Shown here: positions 7,900 through 18,000 of the stretch, piece after piece
Layout of the letters: every line of letters starts with the position of its first letter
Position numbering within the stretch: position 1 is the first letter of the stretch
Assembly: GCA_024227975.1 (NCBI GenBank)
Contig: JAAETV010000098.1
Span: 1 to 22,950, forward strand
Length of the DNA: 22,950 nucleotides
Reading direction: 5' to 3'
Source: Actinomycetes bacterium
Lineage (GTDB): Bacteria > Actinomycetota > Acidimicrobiia > Acidimicrobiales > SZUA-35
Translations under genes and position numbers: made by a program
Notes under the pieces: generated by a model
The model's input: the letters and a program-made list of their open reading frames with translations, nothing else
The model's database searches: none
Told to the model about the DNA's origin: nothing

Positions 7900-9195
7900 G
7901 TGGGCGGGATCACACTGACACGACGAGTGGTCAGGAACCTGCTCCTTCGGAGCCCTCAACTGGTCTTCCTCACCGTTGCCGTTGTGGCCGCCGCTCGTCA
8001 GTTCGAAGATGCCACGGCCATCCGATTCGCCTTCATCGTGCTCATCTCGACGCCGGTCTTCAGCTTGCTCGAATTGGGCCTGCGCGAGATCAGATTCGCC
8101 AGCACTGCGACATTCGATACCTTCCTCCGGGTTCGTGGTTCATCATCCGTGCTTGGCGTGGCGGTGTGTGCCGCCATTGCTGCCACCACCGAAGGCATCG
8201 GCACCGCGGGAGCGGCATGGCTGGTCATCAAGGCAGCTGATCACCTGGCTGACATCTGCGGAGCCGAGTCACTCCATCGTCGGGAGCTCCGGCGATTCGA
8301 GGTCCGTGAGGGCTTTCGGGGGGGCGTCAACCTTGTGATCCTGGTTGGCGCAGTGGCGGTCGGCCAGCTCGCCGACGGTCTGGTCCTTGCCGCCATCGCC
8401 AGCGTGCTGTTCGTGTTCGTAGTCCAGATCCGACGGCTCCGAATCGGGAGTCAGAGTGATCCCACCTCATTGTCGGGATCTTCGTTGTCGGGATCTTCGT
8501 TGTCGGGATCTTCGTTGCCGGACCCGATGCTGACCCTTGTCAGATCCGGCCTCTTCCTGGCTGCTGGAGCGGGGGTGATGGCGGGTCGGTCCCTTTTCAT
8601 ACGTGGATCCATCACGTCGATCGCAGTTGGCGACGAGCTAGTCCTCTACGCCCTCCTCGTCACGGTGTTTCAAGCGTTCAACGTGATATCCACAACGGGT
8701 GCTCAACTGTCACTACCGAGGTTGAGGGAGGCTGCACCAGGCGAGCGAGCGAACATGACCGTAAGGGTGGCGATCGGACTGGTCGGGCCGTTGGTGGTGC
8801 TTGGGGCTGCCTTTGTCGTCTTCGCCGGGGAGTTGGCGACGGTTGTCGGAGTTCAGGAATCGGCCCGTCGTGTCCAATGGCTCGCAGGTTCACTGGTCGT
8901 AGCTCGAACCGCCGGTGCCATCGGCACCTTCGTGCGTTCGGGGCTGGTTGTAGCCGGCTCACTGCGGAGCCGGCTCGCCATCCCGACGGCGGCGACCATT
9001 TCGTCGATCGGGATGATTCTGTTGTTGTCGACCGATTCGGTGGTCAAGGTCAGTTGGCTCGACGCCTTCGGCCGTGCTGTTGGTCTTGCGGTAGCTCTGG
9101 CGTGGATGTGGTGGACCTCACGAACCGCGAGGGCCACCGGCCCCGGTGCGATCGGCCCCGAGCGTGGTTCGGGTACGCTCGATCCGGTCAGGTAG
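7900..9195 (+). CDS. Polytopic membrane protein, probable polysaccharide flippase (Wzx/MATE-like)
   Basis: The 431-residue product has many hydrophobic segments arranged in two halves, separated by a hydrophilic stretch around residues 180-212. The size, topology and place in the operon (next to the polymerase and the chain-length regulator) fit a lipid-linked oligosaccharide flippase. I do not see a diagnostic signature, so the call leans on context. The central loop carries three exact copies of a 15-base repeat encoding LSGSS (residues 191-205). The GTG start is two bases after the previous stop, with GGAG 14 bases upstream, which is weak. A 13-base gap with a good ribosome site follows. 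Without this gene the locus would have no visible flippase. Confidence 0.6.
   Translation: MGGITLTRRVVRNLLLRSPQLVFLTVAVVAAARQFEDATAIRFAFIVLISTPVFSLLELGLREIRFASTATFDTFLRVRGSSSVLGVAVCAAIAATTEGIGTAGAAWLVIKAADHLADICGAESLHRRELRRFEVREGFRGGVNLVILVGAVAVGQLADGLVLAAIASVLFVFVVQIRRLRIGSQSDPTSLSGSSLSGSSLSGSSLPDPMLTLVRSGLFLAAGAGVMAGRSLFIRGSITSIAVGDELVLYALLVTVFQAFNVISTTGAQLSLPRLREAAPGERANMTVRVAIGLVGPLVVLGAAFVVFAGELATVVGVQESARRVQWLAGSLVVARTAGAIGTFVRSGLVVAGSLRSRLAIPTAATISSIGMILLLSTDSVVKVSWLDAFGRAVGLAVALAWMWWTSRTARATGPGAIGPERGSGTLDPVR
8470..8514 (+). repeat. 15-base tandem repeat, three exact copies, in frame
   Basis: The unit TTGTCGGGATCTTCG occurs three times without mismatch (8470-8484, 8485-8499, 8500-8514). 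A partial fourth copy, TTGCCGGA, follows. Each unit is five codons (LSGSS), so gain or loss of copies would change the loop length without shifting the frame. It lies in the hydrophilic centre of the flippase-like gene. Confidence 0.95.
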
Positions 9196-9208
9196 GGAAA
9201 GGTCCGTC

Positions 9209-10951
9209 ATGCAGAATCCGAGGCAAGGGGAGGAACTCGACCTACTGGACTACCTGGGTATTCTGCGGCGCCGCTTCATCTGGTTCCTCACACCGTTGGT
9301 ACTACTTTCGGCTGCTTCGGTCTGGTATACACAGCGCCAGCCGGTCACCTACCGGGCGACCGCGAGCGTACTGATCGACGAATCGGCGGCACAGGAAGCG
9401 GTCGAGACCCGTCTCACCGGTACCAAGGTGAGAGATCGCGAGTTGGCGAACGAGATCAACCTGGCCGACAGCGACCCAGCCCGAGAGCTCGTTCGATCGC
9501 GTCTGGGGCTCCGTCCCGACGCCGCCCTGCCCAAAGGGGCGATTCTGGCCTCCATCGACGCTGATGTCCTGAACTTCCGCTTCGAGGGATCGACGGCTGA
9601 CGAGGCCGCCCTGATTGCTACCACCTGGGCTGAGGCCTATGTGAGCCTCAAGCAGGAGGCGGCCGGTCGTAGTATTGACCGAGCCACAGAGCGACTCCGT
9701 TCCCAGCTGGACGAGCTTCGTCTCGAGCGCGATGAGGTCCGCTCGGACCTGAACGCCCTCGAGGATCGAAGGGCTACCGCCGATACCGATGAAGACCGAG
9801 TCAGCCTGCAAGCCAAGATTGACCGCGAGGCCAGCGCTATCTCAGGCGAGCTCAATCTCGTGGATGCGCAGATAAAAGCCAATGTCCAGAGCATCACCCA
9901 GCTCCGGTTGAATGGTGATCTGACGTCGGGAGGGACCGCGTGGCTGTTCCAGACCGCATTGCCGCCAGCGGGTGCTCTCAACGCGTCGGTTTGGCGGAAT
10001 CTGTCGGTTGGTGTGGCCATCGGTGCGTTGCTCGGCGTGGTTCTAGCCATGGTCAGGCACCAGTTGGACCGGTCGGTCAACACTGTTGATGACATCAATC
10101 GACTCGGTCTGGTGTCGTTGGGGGCAATACCGAAATCACGCGGTCCGAAGGGTGAATCGCTCGCTCAGGTCAGCCTTTCCGATCCGATGAGCCCGATCGC
10201 TGATGCCTACCAGAAGGTTCGTTCCGCTCTCCAGTTCGTTGCTCTGGGCAACGATGCTCGATCGATCCTGGTCACGAGTCCGACTGAGGGCAACGGGAAG
10301 ACCACTACAGCGGTGAATCTGGCTCTGGCCTTTTCAGGCGTCGACCGGAAGGTTGTTCTGGTCGACGCAGATTTTCGGCGGCCGAGGATCCACACCGTTT
10401 TTGGTACGAACCTCGTTCCCGGCGTCTCTGATGCGCTTGTACACGACATACCCATTGCGTCCATCGCCGTTGCCAGTACCGCTGCCGCCCGGAGCTCTCT
10501 GGCGGCGTTACCGGCGGGCACCGAGCCGCCCAACCCAGCCACGTTTCTGGCCTCACCACTGTTCACTCGTTTCCTCGCTGAAGTGGAGGCCCAGTCGGAC
10601 ATGATGGTCTTCGATTCGCCACCGGTGCTCCCGGTTGCTGATGCCACTTCGCTATGTCCCCACTCCGACGGGGTGGTCATGGTGGTCGAGGCTGGCCACA
10701 CCAGTGGTGAGGAACTGCTCGATGCGATTGACGTGATCGACAGAGCAGGGGGAATCGTTCTTGGCGTCGTCCTCACCAAGGCGAAAGTGAGCGCAAAGGC
10801 CTACCGCTATCAATACGAGAGCAGTGAGGATGTCGGGAGAAGCCAGAGGCGTCATGGCCCCGAAGTTCCGTCATCGTCAAACGGAACCTCCCTCCGGCCG
10901 ATGACAACGGATCCCGAAGGGGAAGCAACGGCTAGCGCATTCGAGCGTTGA
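9209..10951 (+). CDS. Fused Wzz/BY-kinase: polysaccharide chain-length regulator and tyrosine autokinase
   Basis: The 580-residue product joins a Wzz-type membrane domain to a bacterial tyrosine kinase. The N-terminus (ELDLLDYLGILRRRFIWFL) leads into the first membrane helix. A periplasmic region with a coiled coil (about residues 155-230) follows, then a second helix near 263-283. The kinase has Walker A TSPTEGNGKTTT (Lys364), Walker A' VVLVDADFRRPR (about 383-394) and Walker B MMVFDSPP (Asp469). The tail has three close tyrosines (532, 534, 536), a short version of the autophosphorylation cluster. Such proteins control chain length and export of capsules and exopolysaccharides through cycles of phosphorylation. 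I chose ATG 9209 because AAAGG lies six bases upstream; a longer frame from 9146 adds only shadow sequence. Walker A has Asn where many family members have Glu. Confidence 0.93.
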   Translation: MQNPRQGEELDLLDYLGILRRRFIWFLTPLVLLSAASVWYTQRQPVTYRATASVLIDESAAQEAVETRLTGTKVRDRELANEINLADSDPARELVRSRLGLRPDAALPKGAILASIDADVLNFRFEGSTADEAALIATTWAEAYVSLKQEAAGRSIDRATERLRSQLDELRLERDEVRSDLNALEDRRATADTDEDRVSLQAKIDREASAISGELNLVDAQIKANVQSITQLRLNGDLTSGGTAWLFQTALPPAGALNASVWRNLSVGVAIGALLGVVLAMVRHQLDRSVNTVDDINRLGLVSLGAIPKSRGPKGESLAQVSLSDPMSPIADAYQKVRSALQFVALGNDARSILVTSPTEGNGKTTTAVNLALAFSGVDRKVVLVDADFRRPRIHTVFGTNLVPGVSDALVHDIPIASIAVASTAAARSSLAALPAGTEPPNPATFLASPLFTRFLAEVEAQSDMMVFDSPPVLPVADATSLCPHSDGVVMVVEAGHTSGEELLDAIDVIDRAGGIVLGVVLTKAKVSAKAYRYQYESSEDVGRSQRRHGPEVPSSSNGTSLRPMTTDPEGEATASAFER

Positions 10952-10959
10952 TCTAGCAG

Positions 10960-11778
10960 TCACCCCGCGTAGATTCCATAGCCCGCCCGCTTGACCAGGT
11001 CGTGATCCAAGAAATGGTTAATGGAGTCGATCACGCTCGCCCCGAGCTTGCCGGGATCATAGTGGGTGTATTTCGCCGCATAGGAGGCGAAGTCCATTTC
11101 ATCGTCGCCCTTAGTTGATGTCTCGATATTGATCCTCGACGCAGTCATGGAAAGGAATGCGTCCAACTTGTCGAAGAACCCGCTCAGGTCGGCGACGATG
11201 TCCTCATATCGAGAGATCATGCAGTTCGGAACGGAAGCGGCCAATTCGTGGTAGGACGCCACCTTCAGGTTCCAGAGCTCGACCGGTGATCGGAGCGATC
11301 GACCGTCGAGGTTGTCGCGCCCCACGGTGTCCCACGGTGAGTTCACGAACTCGTCGAGCGAGGTTCGACGAGGCAAGAGGTCCTGATAGGGCCGACGGTG
11401 CAGCGACTCGATGTAGGCATAGGGGGACTTCACCACACAAACGAAGAAGTACTGACCGGGATCGTCGAGGTGTCTGATCAGGCCCAGGTCGGGGCCGGCG
11501 TGCTTCCAACCGAGTTCCGTGCTCTCCGAGCGCTCGATGTCGAGATCGATCAGGTGCTGCTGCCATCTTCGACGACGGTTGCCGACCCTGAAGCCCGTCC
11601 TCACAATGAGTTCGAGGGTAGTCATAGATCTGGTCCCGCCGAGGAGATCTACTCGATAGTTGCCCTCCAGAAGTCGGCTGATGTAATTGGTGCCACAGTT
11701 TCTCTCCCCGAAGACCTTCACCTTGGGGGTACGTTCAGCCCTTGTCGGTGATTGCTCGGGTGTTGTCACGGTGTCCAC
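10960..11778 (-). CDS. Sulfotransferase-like protein (fourth of the locus, opposite strand)
   Basis: The 272-residue product contains VKVFGERNCGTNYISRLLE (residues 20-38), a P-loop-like motif in the PAPS 5'-phosphosulfate position. Later segments are FVCVVKSPYAYIESLH, in the place of the 3'-phosphate signature, and SRYEDIV. There is no signal peptide, so it should be cytoplasmic. The pattern differs from the other three sulfotransferases (GERNCGTN rather than RSGTT), which points to a separate subfamily rather than a recent copy. The gene converges on the kinase gene with only eight bases between the stops. The start is unclear: GTG at 11778 or GTG at 11769. The second would be coupled to a six-codon leader that carries the strong ribosome site. 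Confidence 0.7.
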   Translation of the reverse strand: MDTVTTPEQSPTRAERTPKVKVFGERNCGTNYISRLLEGNYRVDLLGGTRSMTTLELIVRTGFRVGNRRRRWQQHLIDLDIERSESTELGWKHAGPDLGLIRHLDDPGQYFFVCVVKSPYAYIESLHRRPYQDLLPRRTSLDEFVNSPWDTVGRDNLDGRSLRSPVELWNLKVASYHELAASVPNCMISRYEDIVADLSGFFDKLDAFLSMTASRINIETSTKGDDEMDFASYAAKYTHYDPGKLGASVIDSINHFLDHDLVKRAGYGIYAG

Positions 11779-11786
11779 CGGCGCAT
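11766..11786 (-). CDS. Candidate six-codon leader peptide (MRRWTP)
   Basis: On the minus strand, AAGGAG at 11793-11798 stands exactly six bases ahead of an ATG at 11786. That ATG opens a six-codon frame ending in TGA at 11768-11766. The TGA overlaps an in-frame GTG (11769-11767) of the sulfotransferase gene as GTGA. The large gene has no good ribosome site of its own. A ribosome that finishes the leader could restart on the GTG. It could be a translational leader or simply an accident of the overlap. Confidence 0.3.
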   Translation of the reverse strand: MRRWTP

Positions 11787-11792
11787 GGGACG

Positions 11793-11798
11793 CTCCTT
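11793..11798 (-). promoter_or_regulatory. Strong Shine-Dalgarno sequence ahead of the short leader
   Basis: AAGGAG on the minus strand is at ideal distance (six bases) from the leader ATG at 11786. It is about 14 bases from the GTG at 11778, which is too far for efficient use. It decides whether the leader or the main gene is loaded first. Confidence 0.45.
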
Positions 11799-11904
11799 GT
11801 CCGGTCAGAGTATTGGGCTGGTACTTCTACCTAAGCAGTGATCATTCAATGGGTGTTCATCCCCAATAGCCGCACAGGCTTCTGCCGAGTTGGGTGATTG
11901 TTGT

Positions 11905-11920
11905 GATTCCGTTGGGAATC
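11905..11920. promoter_or_regulatory. Perfect 6-base inverted repeat, possible operator or small hairpin
   Basis: GATTCC-GTTG-GGAATC lies in the 269-base region between the leftward sulfotransferase and the rightward giant secreted protein. It is followed by CTTTGG rather than a T tract, so it is a poor terminator. Its place about 130 bases ahead of the oxidase operon would suit a regulator site. I do not recognise it as a known copper-sensor box. Confidence 0.25.
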
Positions 11921-12047
11921 TTTGGAGAGGTCTCGACGATACTCGTTCTGGATAGTGAGGGAGTGTGTACCGGTCTGTGTTTTCGAGAACCCAGATCATA
12001 CGCAGAAGTGACTCCCGTGTTCATGAGCAGCCGGGAGGGCTGAGCGA

Positions 12048-15000
12048 ATGAGAACGAGTCGAGCAGGGACAGTCCGTCGGGTCCGGAGGAAGCGCATCAA
12101 GCCGAGCCTCATGTTGGCCCTTCTGGCGTCCTCCTTGGTTGCGAGCTTGCTGACTGTCACCCCATTCTCCGGGGCGATCGATCTGGCGGAGCCAGTTGCG
12201 GCTCAGGCGGGAGTGTCGACGTACTGCGAGTCGATCGAGTCCGGGCACCCTCTGGGGCCTGATTCGGCAGAGAACCAGGGCGGCGATCCTGTCAACATCA
12301 CCGTCGAGGTCGTTGATCGCGAGAACGGCACCAACCTTGGTGGAACAGCCGATGGCTTCTCCTACATGGTGAACCTCGACAACACCGCCGTTGGCAGCGA
12401 CCCGGAGGCTGATCGGCACCCGTCGGTGAACCCGATGGCGTCCAATGCTCCAACCGTGGCTGCAGGTGACGAGGTCTACCCGACCTTCACCGTCCCCAAC
12501 GGGTGTCGCTACCTGATCTCGGTACGGGCCGCTGGCTACAAGCTGTGGGGCCAACACGTCGTTCTCGAGGGTGGTGCCGGCGCTGACACTTCCGATCGCA
12601 CGGTAACCATCGAGCTGCTGGCCGACGCCCAGGACACGGGTACTCCGGCCGAGTGGCGCAACAACCCCGACGGGTCTGGTTTCCTGGAAATCCCCCGTGA
12701 CGGGCTCCCCCTTTCCGATCTCGAGGTGTGGGTCTTCGAAGACGTCGGCCCGACCAATGGTCAACCCGATGTCCCCCTGGACAATGGACTTGGTGGCTTT
12801 CAGATCACGATCGTGGACGCCGCCGGTGAGACCATCGTCGATTTCGGTGGCTCCCCCCTCTGTCAGGACATCGGCAACGACTGCATCACGGACTCCAGCG
12901 GGAGCCTACGCCTCTCCGGGCTCCCGTTCGGTCGCTACGACATCCACGCCATTCCTCCCGACGGCACCGATTGGGTCCAGACGACCACCTTCGAAGGAAC
13001 CCAGGCCGTCGATGCCTGGCTGATCGAAGGTGACGAGGGCAGTGGGGCCATCGGCGAGTTCCTCGTCGAGCCCAATGTCCAGACGGCGTTCTGGTTCGGC
13101 TTCGTCGAACACAACCCGGCCTCCCTGCCGACGACTTGCCCGACCGCCGATTGCGGAACGATCAGCGGCCGCGCCGTCAACTTCATGGTGACCCCACCGT
13201 TCGAGGACTCGGTGCCCCAGCCCAACGAGCCGATCGACATTCCCTACGTCGCCCTGAACGCGACTGGTGGCGGTGACACGGTCGAGCAGGTCGTGCGGGG
13301 CAACGCCAACGGCGAGTTCACCTTCGAAAACGTGCCTCCCGGTGAGTACATGCTCTCCATATGGGACAAGCCCCTCGACTACATCACCAAGTTCTACACC
13401 GTCAGCGTTCCCCCGAATAGTGACGTGGAGATGGGTGACCTGGGTGTGTGGCGCTGGTTCGGCTGGTTCTCCGGCTACATCTATCTCGACAACGGCGTCG
13501 CGGCCGACGGGACGGTGCTCGACAGCGGGAACACCCTGTCGCAGATGAACCTCAACGGCCTGCCCGACGACACCTTCGCCGGCAATGGCCTCCGCGACTG
13601 CTACGGCGGGGCGGCTGCTGATCCGCACGATATTCCTACCTGTGAAGCCGGCCTACCGATGGAAGAGGTGCTGCTCAAGTACCGTGATGGCAGCGTCTAC
13701 AAGACCGCGATCACCGACGGCAACGGCTACTACGAGTTCCCTGAGGTCAGAGGCCCACTCGGCCGCTACGTAGTGCCCGAGGTCGGCTTCGCTCGCCGCG
13801 ACCGAACCGGCCATTCCATCCGAGAGGAGTTCAACTTCGACGAGGGTGGCGACCCGCCATACGAGCCCTACAAGTCGCTGCCGATTCCCGGTGAAAAGGG
13901 CGGCAACCTCCTGCTGGCCGCCATCATCTGGGAAGGTCATCGCACCTCGGTCGACTGGGGCAAGGCCAACTACGATCTGACCGACCCCGAACAGAACGGT
14001 GGCATCGCCGGTGCCGTGCTGTATGGCACGACCCGGAACGAGCTGGAGCCCCAGCTGGCCGGCCAGGAGGGCTACGAGCCTGGCATCCCCAACGTGCCAT
14101 TGCGCCTGTGGGGCCCTGGTGCCGACGGAATACCGAACACCGACCTTGACGTGCTCATGGTCGAGCTCACAACCGATGCCTGGGAGCATCCTGGTGACGG
14201 CGACGGACCCCAGCCCCAGACAGCCTGGACCAACGGTCCTGACACTCCCTGCAACCTGATCGACAACCTGGGCAACCCGGTTGACGATCCAAACGGCATC
14301 GCCGCCGGCTGCATGGAGATCCCGCAGAACGGCAATGAGACCCAAGACGGGGCCTGGGACGGCGGCTTCGCTTTCGAGGACGACTGCTCGGCCGCCATCA
14401 CCACCCAGCAGGGCGCGGTTCTCCGTGGCGATCCGGCCGACCCTGGTAGCAACTACAACGCAGCGCCGGGCACCCTCTATGACGAGGGCACCCTGGGAGA
14501 CTGCACCCACATCGTGTCTGGTGACTATGCGGCCCAGGTGCTGGTGCCGGAGTTCTACCAGATCCTCAAGGAAGAGGACGTCAATACCGACGAGGGCGTC
14601 GAGCTGGTGCCTCAGATCCCACCGACAGGCTGTGTCGGCCTCGACCACGAGGTGCCCGATCCCCGGAGCCCCTCCTACGGTGTAGCAGAGCCCCTTTGCG
14701 ACCTGAAGGTCATTCATCTCCAACCGGGCCAGAATGCGGCGGTCGAGTTCACCCTGTTCACCGAGTGTCCGGCGCCTGAAGGGCCCACCGGTGGTGGCTG
14801 TGATCCCGACGATCCATACACCTCGCCCGGAGGTCGGACGTCGCCCGACATCACCCAGCGTTGGAGCACCGACTACGACGGGCCCGACGACGAGTCGGTT
14901 CCGCTCCCGGCCCGGTTCTTCGGCTTGATGGAGAACGATGTCGCCATCCAGAACGACCCGAACTCGCTGGTCTATGGCGAGAAGTTCGGTCTGGCTGGTA

Positions 15001-18000
15001 TTCCCATCGGTATCTACGACTTCACCGGTGAGAAGCTGACCACCATCTACACCGACGAGAACGGCTACTACGAGGCCCTCGTCCCCTCCACCTACACGGC
15101 CCTGTGCCCGACACCGTCTGGCGTCTGCCCGGGCATGTACTGGTTCATCCTCAACGATCCGGGCGATCCCGCCGCCCCGGACGAGGGCTACAACCCGAAC
15201 TATCTGGTCGAGACCCTCAACTTCGAGACGTTCCCGGGCAAGATGCGCCATACCGACACCCCACTCGATCCGACGACTGCCATCCAGTGCGTCATCGAGC
15301 AGGGCACGCCGGAGTTGCTCCACATCTCCGATACCCACAAGTTCCCTGGTGGCACTCTCGACGTGACCATCACGGGCAACGCGTTCGAGAATGGGCCAAC
15401 CGGTGCGCCGAACGTCCACCTGGTCCCACCGGGTGGTGGCGCAATCATCCCACTGTCGGTCGTGACCTGGACCCCGTCTGATGTCACCGGCCCGACACCG
15501 GTGTTCGAGGACGTGGTCACGGTGACCGTCCCCGATCTCCCCGTCGGGCGGTACCAGATGGAGGTCGAGGCCGACGGGTTCACCTCGGCCAACGCCATAA
15601 CCTTCCACGTACTGGCGGGGGGGACGACGGTGATCCCGGTCATCCCGACCACTGACCTCGATCTGGGGATTGTCCAGCCCATCCAGGCTGCCATCAACTC
15701 GGCTAGCCCTGGTGATTTCATCGATGTGGCCCCCGGTACCTACCGGGAGAATCTGGTCATCGGTGTCGACGGAATCGTCATCCAGGGCCACGGCCCAGGT
15801 GGCGCGGTCGGCAACACGATCCCCGAGGCCGGTGATGATGCGGCGTTCCCGCCGTCCGACCCACCGTTCTCCACCATCACCGGGTCAAACATCGACTCCC
15901 GTTTCTTCTTCGGGAGCGGTCCGGCCCAGACCTTGTGGGAGAGCACGGTGCCTGGTGCCTACAGCGGGGCTCCCGCTGGTGCGGCTGCCACTCTGTTCGG
16001 GGCCAACGACGTCATGATCGACGGCATGGGCATCGGCTTCAGCCGGGGCCTTGGCGCCGGCGGCGTCTGGGCCTACCGCGACTCGAGCGGGATGAAGGTG
16101 AGCAACAACATCATCGCCCATAACACCGGTCGTCACGGCGGTGGCGTGGTAGTTGGCGCCCCTGGGGCCGAAGGCGGCCTGGCCGACAACGGCAATGATG
16201 GTGCCGCGATCGAGAACAATCGCATCATCCAGAACGGTGGTACGTTCTTCGCCGGCGCCGTCGGCCTGTTCGCTGGGTCTGATGGCTACCGGATTGCTCA
16301 CAACGACATTTGTGGCAACTTCTCCGTGGAGTACGGGGCCGGTATCTCCCACTTCGGGACGAGCCCCGGTGGCCGTATCACCCAGAACCACATCTACTAC
16401 AACGAAGCCTTCGACGAGGGTGGCGGCATCATGATCGCCGGTGAGTCCCGAACCGGTCCCACCCACACCCCGTCGGGCGATGTGATGATCGACAAGAACG
16501 AGATCCTGTTCAACTTGTCGAACGACGACGGTGGCGGCATCCGGTTGCTGGCACCGCGCGATTCTCGGATCGAGATCGTCAACAACTTCATCAACCACAA
16601 TGTGGCCGGTGACATGGGTGGTGGTCTGGCGCTCGATGATGCATCGGACGTGTTCATCGTGAACAACACCATCGTGGAGAACGCCTCGACCTCGACCTCT
16701 GAGGACGCCGAGAAAGCCGTCGCCCTCTCCAGTTGTGCCCCGGTCTTCACCGACCAGATCACATGCCCGAGAGGCGCCGGGTTGACTACCACGCCCCACA
16801 GCACGAACTTCTCCCCGGCTGACGGGTCGACATTCTCCGATCCAGTGCTGGTCAACAACATCTTCTGGCGGAACACGTCCTACTACTGGGGCCTGCTGCC
16901 TCCAGAGCTGGGCGCCCCCGAAGGTCAGTTCGGCCTGGTGCCGGCGGGTGGACCTCCCGGTGGTGGGCAGAGCGGCTACTGGGATATGGAGGTCGTCTTC
17001 GGCGGCGCCGCGGGCTGCTTCGACCCAACCTACTCATTCCTGTCAGTGGCTAGTGGGCCCTACGACCTGTGTGACTATTCGGCTGCGACCGGAAACGTCG
17101 TCGGTGTCGATCCGCTGGTCAACACCGACTGGGCGGTCAAGGAGACCAACCTGGTCATCCTCTGTGCTCCGGGTATCCTCGGCGATGTCATCCAGTGCCG
17201 GATCTCTCGCGGTGAGGACGGTCCGCTGGGGATCGGTGGGACGGTCTTCCTGGACCTGATCGACATGCATCTCATGCCGGTCTCACCGGCCATCGACGCC
17301 GGGATCGACCCATCCACACTCATCAACCCGATAACGGTCGATGATGACTTCGACGTCGAGGCCCGTCCCATGGGGGCGACGTGGGACATAGGCGCCGACG
17401 AGGTGCTGGCCGACGATCCGGATGTCTACATCTCCACCGACTGTGGGTCCTACGGCAACGCCGCCAGCTGTGGGGATCCGGCCTTGGGAGACGGCCGCTC
17501 CGATGTGCGCATCATGCGGGTCAACGGGACCTCACTGGAGATCGTCTTCGAGGGTTGGGAGGTCATGACCAAGACTGGCAACCAGAGTCGTCGGGACCCG
17601 GCCGAGGCTCAGATCGATGGCTTCGCCTTCCTGAGTGAGACCGAGATCCTGGTCTCGTTCAACCGGCCAATGCATTACTCGGTCTTTGGTATGGCCCCAC
17701 CACCTGATGTGAACATCGACGATGCTGACATCCTGCTGTTCACCGCAACCAGCCTTGGCGCCGGTACAGCTACAACGGGAACCTGGAGTTTCTACTTCGA
17801 CGCATCTGACGTCGGGATGGATGCAGGGTCCGAAGACGTCGACGCCATCGCTCTGGCTCCCGGCGGCGGCCTGCTTCTGTCAACGGTTGGCGGGGCATCA
17901 GTCGGAGGTGGTCAGACCTACGACGACTCGGATGTGTTCAAGTTCGAGTTCACCACCGGCCCCGGCGAGGTGACCGACGGCAACTTCGAAGCGTTCTTCG

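Noticed and set aside
10951..10974. A hairpin between the convergent kinase and sulfotransferase genes (ATCTAGC pairing with GCGTAGAT) as a two-way terminator
   Set aside because: The stem is short, has a bulge, overlaps both stop codons and has no T tract on either side.
13653..15791. A 712-codon open frame on the minus strand opposite the giant protein
   Set aside because: It is a shadow of the strongly GC3-biased plus-strand gene. Its translation is rich in Arg, Gly, Val and Asp, has no recognisable domain, and the plus strand encodes clear beta-helix and Sdr-like domains.
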